Notes under the pieces: model-generated
What the model saw: the letters and a program-made list of their open reading frames with translations, nothing else
What the model was told of the DNA's origin: nothing
The model's database searches: none
Program-made: the position numbers and the translations under genes
DNA from: Phoebastria nigripes
Lineage: Eukaryota; Chordata; Aves; Procellariiformes; Diomedeidae
Reading direction: 5' to 3'
Assembly (NCBI GenBank): GCA_035582835.1
Contig: JAYKAV010002553.1
Span: 992,458-1,056,457, forward strand
Length of the DNA: 64,000 bases
Shown here: positions 62,701 through 64,000 of the stretch, in pieces
How the letters are laid out: every line of letters starts with the position of its first letter
Position numbering within the stretch: the stretch's first letter is position 1

Positions 62701-63540
62701 GCATATCTTGGGCTTCCTACCTAGGTGACAACATAAGGCATTATTTGACTGGTGCCCAAGGTCCACCAGGCCCTCCAGGCCCACCTGGAGTCATCACCAC
62801 TGTGGATGGGACAGACTTGGATTATGCAGAGCTGGCTACCCGTGTTATGAGCTATATGACAAGTAAGCACCATGTTGGTAAGCTCTGTACTGAGTCACGC
62901 TCTTGGCTGAGCTTGTGCAACACCTAGGAGGTGAGAACCGGAGGAGAGACAATAGTCTTTAAATAGCAGCACCCCAACCCAGTTATTAATTTTCTGCAGT
63001 CTTGGCCCAGAACTCCACACAGCTGAGGTGGCCTCTGAGCTATGTCCCATTTTGATGGTTAGATTAACTAACAGTTGCTGTTTAGAAAGTCTCACATTAA
63101 ACATAGCTGTTAGACCCTGTAACGTCCCCAAGACCCAAACAGAGGTGGCTGTGTTTGGTATATGTGGTCTCAGGTATTCTGGGGCTGTCTTGTATGCTTG
63201 GGGCCCTCCTGAAGTAGATGGAATTCCCAGAGCTTTTGGAAGCAGCCTGGAATCTCAGTCAGAAGAGCACAGACCACACCGCTGTGGAGGCAACCAGGCT
63301 GTGTTGGACAGCAACTGATTCAAGGCTGGGGGCATGGGAAGCCCATTCCATCAGTTAAACCGAATTAATTCAGCTTTCCTTTGTCCCTGCCTGACCCCTC
63401 TTCACCTTCTGTCTCCTCTTAACCCTTCCTGACATAAAACCTTTTCATTCCCACAGGCTCTTCAGATCGCTATCAGTCATTTGCCAGTTCGATATCAACT
63501 ACATCCGTTTTGTACCAAGAACTTCTGGACATGCTGCAGA
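32663..63540 (+). CDS. COL17A1: COL17A1, collagen alpha-1(XVII) chain (BP180), 48 coding exons, 3' end outside window
   Basis: Collagen XVII is a single-pass type II membrane protein that trimerises and anchors basal epithelial cells through hemidesmosomes. Its inner part binds keratin-linked plectin, BP230 and integrin beta-4; its outer triple helices reach laminin-332 in the basement membrane. Joining exons 2-49 gives one open frame of 3,328 nt (about 1,109 residues; the human protein is about 1,497). The order is: cytoplasmic domain 1-456, transmembrane helix about 457-478, coiled-coil NC16A-like segment 479-554, Col15 Gly-X-Y helix about 555-795, then short collagenous blocks and linkers. 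Motifs matching human are the start [83 protein letters not shown], and EIQQY. All internal exons are phase 1 and a multiple of three. Two ambiguous bases fall in it: 52041 (silent, CCN Pro) and 53586 (NCA; Pro expected). The last visible exon ends at 63,540 on a donor, so roughly a quarter of the protein is missing. Confidence 0.97.
33455..33499 (+). CDS. COL17A1: COL17A1 exon 3 (residues 19-33)
   Basis: Encodes [14 protein letters not shown] of the N-terminal cytoplasmic tail, almost identical to human. The acceptor is TTTCCTCAG and the donor GTAAGT. Confidence 0.94.
34291..34389 (+). CDS. COL17A1: COL17A1 exon 4 (residues 34-66)
   Basis: Ser/Gly-rich cytoplasmic segment ending [14 protein letters not shown], equivalent to human EKQSLTHGSSGYINS. 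The acceptor is CTATTCCAG and the donor GTAAGG. Confidence 0.93.
35111..35156 (+). repeat. Short imperfect tandem repeat in COL17A1 intron 4
   Basis: Four imperfect copies of a unit like TCAGGAGAGCTTT lie in a row (units of about 10-14 bp). Intronic, with no splice motif attached. Confidence 0.7.
36387..36524 (+). CDS. COL17A1: COL17A1 exon 5 (residues 67-112)
   Basis: Contains [20 protein letters not shown] followed by [14 protein letters not shown], a Ser/Thr-rich region conserved with human ([33 protein letters not shown]). The donor is GTATCA, weaker than most in the gene. Confidence 0.94.
36878..36925 (+). CDS. COL17A1: COL17A1 exon 6 (residues 113-128)
   Basis: Encodes [16 protein letters not shown], matching human GSSSGNSSPEYPRKEF at nearly every position. 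The donor is GTATGT. Confidence 0.95.
37866..37901 (+). CDS. COL17A1: COL17A1 exon 7 (residues 129-140)
   Basis: A 36-nt exon encoding [12 protein letters not shown] (human ASSSTRGRSQTR). The acceptor is GTTCACAG and the donor GTGAGT. Confidence 0.94.
39510..39557 (+). CDS. COL17A1: COL17A1 exon 8 (residues 141-156)
   Basis: Encodes [16 protein letters not shown], identical to human except near the end. The donor is GTAAGT. Confidence 0.95.
39958..40101 (+). CDS. COL17A1: COL17A1 exon 9 (residues 157-204)
   Basis: Encodes [17 protein letters not shown] followed by a Ser-rich stretch and [20 protein letters not shown]. This central cytoplasmic block is among the best conserved of the tail. 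The donor is GTACTT. Confidence 0.95.
41093..41236 (+). CDS. COL17A1: COL17A1 exon 10 (residues 205-252)
   Basis: Encodes [20 protein letters not shown] then [16 protein letters not shown], parallel to human [20 protein letters not shown] and [15 protein letters not shown]. The acceptor is TTTTTTTACAG and the donor GTATGC. Confidence 0.95.
42000..42071 (+). CDS. COL17A1: COL17A1 exon 11 (residues 253-276), repeat unit 1
   Basis: A 72-nt exon beginning [20 protein letters not shown]. It is the first of three similar exons (11-13) that appear to be tandem copies of one cytoplasmic repeat. The donor is GTCAGA. Confidence 0.95.
43100..43171 (+). CDS. COL17A1: COL17A1 exon 12 (residues 277-300), repeat unit 2
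   Basis: A 72-nt exon beginning [20 protein letters not shown]. Same length and phase as exon 11 and alike at the VFGVxNNL(A/S)PS core. The donor is GTCAGC, nearly the same as that of exon 11. Confidence 0.95.
43541..43606 (+). CDS. COL17A1: COL17A1 exon 13 (residues 301-322), repeat unit 3
   Basis: A 66-nt exon encoding [20 protein letters not shown] then SA, the most diverged of the three repeat units and two codons shorter. The donor is GTGAGT. Confidence 0.94.
44550..44600 (+). repeat. Possible CR1 LINE 3' end remnant in COL17A1 intron 13
   Basis: TTTCTATGATTCTAT (44,585-44,599) looks like the ATTCTATG tandem end of avian CR1 elements. The sequence before it matches CR1 poorly, so this is either a very old fragment or chance. 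Confidence 0.3.
44919..45083 (+). CDS. COL17A1: COL17A1 exon 14 (residues 323-377)
   Basis: Encodes [20 protein letters not shown] followed by [18 protein letters not shown], a highly conserved charged cytoplasmic block (human DDLLHKDCKFLILEKDNTP). The donor is GTAACT. Confidence 0.96.
45457..45546 (+). CDS. COL17A1: COL17A1 exon 15 (residues 378-407)
   Basis: Encodes [20 protein letters not shown] then DTGLKSDAN, like human [22 protein letters not shown]. The acceptor reads GTTGAG, an uncommon GAG ending, but no better AG is near and the protein match fixes it. The donor is GTAAGA. Confidence 0.92.
45686..45730 (+). CDS. COL17A1: COL17A1 exon 16 (residues 408-422)
   Basis: Encodes [15 protein letters not shown] (human GDLKTVSTKGKTTTA). 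The acceptor is GTTAAAACAG and the donor GTAAGT. Confidence 0.94.
45959..45976 (+). CDS. COL17A1: COL17A1 exon 17, candidate 18-nt microexon (residues 423-428)
   Basis: A very good acceptor (TTTTTTTATTGCTGCAG) is followed by 18 nt and then GTACAG, a mediocre donor. The segment keeps phase 1 and adds ENQTAD. The joined reading [19 protein letters not shown] resembles human TTTADIHSYGSSGG. No better in-frame donor exists downstream before exon 18. If the microexon is skipped, exon 16 joins exon 18 equally well in frame and the protein loses six residues, so this may be an alternative exon. Confidence 0.5.
46347..46496 (+). CDS. COL17A1: COL17A1 exon 18 (transmembrane exon, residues 429-478)
   Basis: Encodes a Cys/Trp-rich juxtamembrane motif [13 protein letters not shown] followed by a leucine-rich helix [20 protein letters not shown], the type II membrane anchor. 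The long Gly-rich linker before the motif in human (many consecutive glycines) is reduced here to [12 protein letters not shown]. The donor is GTAAG followed at once by an inserted LTR. Confidence 0.97.
46497..47080 (-). mobile_element. Antisense solo LTR inserted at the exon 18 splice donor, target duplication GTAAG
   Basis: The LTR proper is 46,502-47,075 (574 bp), minus strand, flanked by perfect 5-bp copies of GTAAG (46,497-46,501 and 47,076-47,080). Reverse-complemented, it starts TGTCCTGGTTTCAGCTGG and ends AACCACGACA, and aligns end to end with the LTR at 9,431. It retains the CRE palindrome (46,829-46,836), a TATA box on the minus strand (about 46,814-46,819) and ATTAAA. The left copy of the duplication is the first five bases of intron 18, so the insertion struck exactly behind the donor. 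There are no internal retroviral genes. Confidence 0.93.
47532..47747 (+). CDS. COL17A1: COL17A1 exon 19 (NC16A-like ectodomain, residues 479-550)
   Basis: Encodes [18 protein letters not shown] and on to [10 protein letters not shown]. Heptad-like spacing of Val/Leu/Ile fits the trimerising coiled coil just outside the membrane. In human this is NC16A, the site of ectodomain shedding and the main bullous pemphigoid epitope. The middle ([20 protein letters not shown]) is clearly diverged from human. The donor is GTGAGC. Confidence 0.95.
48360..48389 (+). CDS. COL17A1: COL17A1 exon 20 (start of Col15 helix, residues 551-560)
   Basis: Encodes [10 protein letters not shown]; the Gly-X-Y pattern begins at residue 555 (GEPGEKGDM). 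Human reads NGNLRGSPGPKG here. The donor is GTACAG. Confidence 0.9.
48814..48840 (+). CDS. COL17A1: COL17A1 exon 21 (residues 561-569)
   Basis: A 27-nt collagen exon encoding GDMGMQGPR. The acceptor is a long T tract then CTAAG; the donor is GTGAGT. Confidence 0.9.
49320..49346 (+). CDS. COL17A1: COL17A1 exon 22 (residues 570-578)
   Basis: A 27-nt exon encoding GERGLPGVP (human GDRGFPGTP). The donor GTGGGC is weak, as is common after CCAG. Confidence 0.9.
49832..49894 (+). CDS. COL17A1: COL17A1 exon 23 (residues 579-599)
   Basis: Encodes [20 protein letters not shown] in perfect Gly-X-Y register, very close to human [20 protein letters not shown]. The donor is GTAAGC. Confidence 0.95.
50069..50173 (+). 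CDS. COL17A1: COL17A1 exon 24 (residues 600-634)
   Basis: Begins [20 protein letters not shown], nearly identical to human. A short Gly-X-Gly break (GPPGFGEKG) is in the same place as the human GPPGSGEKG break, so this flaw in the helix is conserved. The donor is GTAGGA. Confidence 0.96.
50673..50735 (+). CDS. COL17A1: COL17A1 exon 25 (residues 635-655)
   Basis: Encodes [20 protein letters not shown] in collagen register. The donor is GTAAAT. Confidence 0.94.
51397..51432 (+). CDS. COL17A1: COL17A1 exon 26 (residues 656-667)
   Basis: Encodes [12 protein letters not shown] (human [12 protein letters not shown]). The donor is GTGAGT. Confidence 0.94.
51574..51627 (+). CDS. COL17A1: COL17A1 exon 27 (residues 668-685)
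   Basis: Encodes [18 protein letters not shown] (human GPVGLQGLRGEVGLPGVK). The intron before it is only 141 bp, the shortest in the Col15 region. The donor is GTAAGC. Confidence 0.95.
52016..52051 (+). CDS. COL17A1: COL17A1 exon 28 (residues 686-697)
   Basis: Encodes [12 protein letters not shown]. The ambiguous base at 52041 is the third base of CCN and leaves proline. The donor is GTATGT. Confidence 0.93.
52245..52280 (+). CDS. COL17A1: COL17A1 exon 29 (residues 698-709)
   Basis: Encodes [12 protein letters not shown] (human GDQGEKGPRGLT). The donor is GTCAGT. Confidence 0.95.
52697..52759 (+). CDS. COL17A1: COL17A1 exon 30 (residues 710-730)
   Basis: Encodes [20 protein letters not shown] in register, parallel to human [20 protein letters not shown]. 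The donor is GTGTGT. Confidence 0.95.
   Translation: MNKAQEECLVLQESQGLKDL
53111..53146 (+). CDS. COL17A1: COL17A1 exon 31 (residues 731-742)
   Basis: Encodes [12 protein letters not shown] (human GPAGPDGHQGPR). The acceptor is CTTTGGACAG and the donor GTAAGG. Confidence 0.93.
53527..53598 (+). CDS. COL17A1: COL17A1 exon 32 (residues 743-766)
   Basis: Encodes [20 protein letters not shown] then one unknown residue and GQP. The ambiguous base at 53586 makes an NCA codon; human has proline here and Gly-Asp-Pro is the usual collagen triplet, so CCA is likely. The donor is GTAAAA. Confidence 0.93.
53966..53992 (+). CDS. COL17A1: COL17A1 exon 33 (residues 767-775)
   Basis: A 27-nt exon encoding GLTGPQGPP, matching human GLTGPQGPQ. 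The donor is GTAGGT. Confidence 0.94.
54692..54727 (+). CDS. COL17A1: COL17A1 exon 34 (residues 776-787)
   Basis: Encodes [12 protein letters not shown] (human GLPGTPGRPGIK). The donor is GTGAGT. Confidence 0.95.
55266..55301 (+). CDS. COL17A1: COL17A1 exon 35 (end of Col15, residues 788-799)
   Basis: Encodes [12 protein letters not shown]; the triple helix ends at GK, as in human [12 protein letters not shown]. Counted from residue 555, the Col15 block is about 241 residues, essentially the human length. The donor is GTATGT. Confidence 0.94.
55534..55614 (+). CDS. COL17A1: COL17A1 exon 36 (residues 800-826)
   Basis: Encodes a short break EGSSTIALP then [18 protein letters not shown]. The acceptor is preceded by about 50 bases of TG/TA alternation rather than a plain pyrimidine tract. 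The donor is GTGAGG. Confidence 0.94.
56628..56663 (+). CDS. COL17A1: COL17A1 exon 37 (residues 827-838)
   Basis: Encodes [12 protein letters not shown] (human GPAGPAGLPGHQ). The intron before it is about 1 kb. The donor is GTACCA. Confidence 0.94.
57352..57432 (+). CDS. COL17A1: COL17A1 exon 38 (residues 839-865)
   Basis: Encodes [12 protein letters not shown] then [15 protein letters not shown], a non-collagenous linker with hydrophobic residues at regular spacing. As I recall the human protein, this linker is shorter there (QEVLNLQ). The acceptor is a T tract followed by CTGAAAAAG; the donor is GTAAGT. Confidence 0.88.
57600..57720 (+). repeat. Possible MIR-like fragment in COL17A1 intron 38
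   Basis: The run 'atcccaaagtgctttcaaaa' followed by 'cccatgtcacagagaggaaa' recalls the 'tttacaaa' and 'ccattttacagatgaggaaa' phrases of amniote MIR-type SINEs. The match is from memory and weak. Confidence 0.3.
58643..58696 (+). CDS. COL17A1: COL17A1 exon 39 (residues 866-883)
   Basis: Encodes [18 protein letters not shown]: the end of the linker, then collagen triplets. The donor is GTACGT. Confidence 0.93.
58818..58859 (+). CDS. COL17A1: COL17A1 exon 40 (residues 884-897)
   Basis: Encodes [14 protein letters not shown], a short block with a four-residue break, like human [13 protein letters not shown]. It lies only 121 bp after exon 39. The donor is GTAAGA. Confidence 0.93.
59679..59735 (+). 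CDS. COL17A1: COL17A1 exon 41 (residues 898-916)
   Basis: Encodes [19 protein letters not shown] (human [18 protein letters not shown]). The donor is GTAAGT. Confidence 0.95.
59895..59954 (+). CDS. COL17A1: COL17A1 exon 42 (residues 917-936)
   Basis: Encodes [20 protein letters not shown], matching human [20 protein letters not shown] at 18 of 20 positions. The donor is GTGGGT. Confidence 0.96.
60477..60503 (+). CDS. COL17A1: COL17A1 exon 43 (residues 937-945)
   Basis: A 27-nt exon encoding GERGPRGFT. It lies only 87 bp before exon 44. The donor is GTAAGG. Confidence 0.92.
60591..60632 (+). CDS. COL17A1: COL17A1 exon 44 (residues 946-959)
   Basis: Encodes [14 protein letters not shown], going from triple helix into a short linker (human GEQGLPGFSTSGSS). 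The donor is GTGAGT. Confidence 0.92.
60795..60860 (+). CDS. COL17A1: COL17A1 exon 45 (residues 960-981)
   Basis: Encodes GDRVTMQ then [15 protein letters not shown] (human [19 protein letters not shown] region). The donor is GTGAAG. Confidence 0.94.
61237..61284 (+). CDS. COL17A1: COL17A1 exon 46 (residues 982-997)
   Basis: Encodes [16 protein letters not shown] (human GDPGVPGALGIPSGPS). The donor is GTAAGA. Confidence 0.94.
62336..62449 (+). CDS. COL17A1: COL17A1 exon 47 (residues 998-1035)
   Basis: Encodes [20 protein letters not shown] then [18 protein letters not shown]. The EIQQYxxxYxx linker is a hallmark of collagen XVII (human GQEIQQYISEYMQ). The donor is GTGAGT. Confidence 0.96.
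62725..62862 (+). CDS. COL17A1: COL17A1 exon 48 (residues 1036-1081)
   Basis: Encodes [20 protein letters not shown] then [20 protein letters not shown] and VMSYMT. Human has SDSIRSYLSGVQGPPG and FDYSELASHVVSYLR here. The donor is GTAAGC. Confidence 0.96.
63457..63540 (+). CDS. COL17A1: COL17A1 exon 49 (residues 1082-1109), last exon in window
   Basis: Encodes [20 protein letters not shown] then QELLDMLQ, equivalent to human VSLFSSSISSEDILAVLQ. The donor is GTAAGT at 63,541, so the gene continues past the window. From 63,541 to 64,000 I see only intron sequence. Confidence 0.93.
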
Positions 63541-64000
63541 GTAAGTGACCCTGAAGGGAAACATGGGGGATGGGGGTAAAGCATCCCAGCAGCCTGGTGA
63601 TCTGCCCTTCACTTCCAGTCTTCTGCCTCCAACCGGAGTTGCTTCAGAGGGCAAAGGCCTGCCATAGGTGCTGCTGAGTGACCTGCAATGTCTCCTTCCA
63701 AGTCCTTTGGAGACAGATTTATGTGTCTTGTACTGGAGAGTTTGCATGCTTTCCAGAAGCTNCACTTTCTTACCTGTTTGCTTTTCATACCCACTGTTGT
63801 AACTCTGCAGTTTCCCACTCTCTTGCCTCCTTTTCCCTTCTTGGCTCTCTAGGTGGCATCTGCCTATGTCCCTCCTTTTCAGGAATTCCCCACAATTTCC
63901 CCCAATCTCCCACTAAACCTTGGGCTTCTACTTTCCAGCTCCTCCACTCTCTTAGGGTTCCCCATTCCTTCTTGCCCATTCCAAAGCCTTGCTAGTCTTT

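Larger units (their letters stand above)
47081..63456 (+). other. COL17A1: COL17A1 introns 18-48 (content note)
   Basis: Introns between collagen exons range from under 90 bp (between exons 43 and 44) to about 1.2 kb (between exons 38 and 39). None shows a second gene or a clear RNA. The donor-duplicating LTR in intron 18 is the only identified recent insertion. Confidence 0.6.

Noticed and set aside
32663..63540. Identification as another transmembrane collagen (XIII, XXIII or XXV).
   Set aside because: Those have short cytoplasmic tails and differ in motifs; the long tail, WCPCGSCC helix and EIQQY linker fit only collagen XVII.

Overview
The window is vertebrate nuclear DNA, most likely from a bird. 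Coding sequence is cut into short exons bounded by GT and AG. Two solo long terminal repeats match the avian TguLTR5-like ERVL type as I recall it, and the only recognisable neighbour of the main gene is the one expected from vertebrate synteny. Because I know that LTR type mainly from neoavian genomes, a neoavian bird is more likely than a chicken-like one, but I cannot name a species.

Positions 1-3,660 hold the 5' end of a minus-strand gene read as SFR1 (SWI5-dependent recombination repair 1). One coding exon is visible at 945-1060, and a CpG-rich promoter with ETS, SP1 and NRF1-like sites lies near 3,330-3,660. The rest of SFR1 runs off the left edge. Positions 3,661 to about 28,000 are intergenic as far as I can see. 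They contain a solo LTR at 9,431-10,028 with a perfect 5-bp target duplication, a 47-bp polypurine run, MIR-like fragments and a phased triple TAATTA repeat. No convincing protein-coding gene was found there.

Positions from about 28,000 to the right edge hold COL17A1 (collagen XVII alpha 1, BP180) on the plus strand, head to head with SFR1 as in human. I assembled 48 coding exons (numbered 2-49) from the start codon at 32,663 to 63,540, giving about 1,109 residues. The 3' part of the gene lies beyond the window. Exons 2-17 encode the cytoplasmic plaque domain, exon 18 the transmembrane segment, exon 19 the NC16A-like coiled coil, exons 20-35 the long Col15 triple helix, and exons 36-49 alternating short collagenous and non-collagenous blocks. 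Every internal exon is a multiple of three and sits in phase 1. The product is a type II transmembrane homotrimer of hemidesmosomes linking keratin, plectin and integrin beta-4 to the basement membrane.

The most striking feature is a second LTR, antisense to COL17A1 (46,502-47,075), inserted directly after the first five intron bases behind the transmembrane exon. Its 5-bp target duplication is exactly the splice donor GTAAG, so the donor now exists twice, once on each side of the element. Other points of interest are an 18-nt candidate microexon before the transmembrane exon, a tandem exon duplication in exons 11-13, and two TATA-containing candidates for the COL17A1 start.
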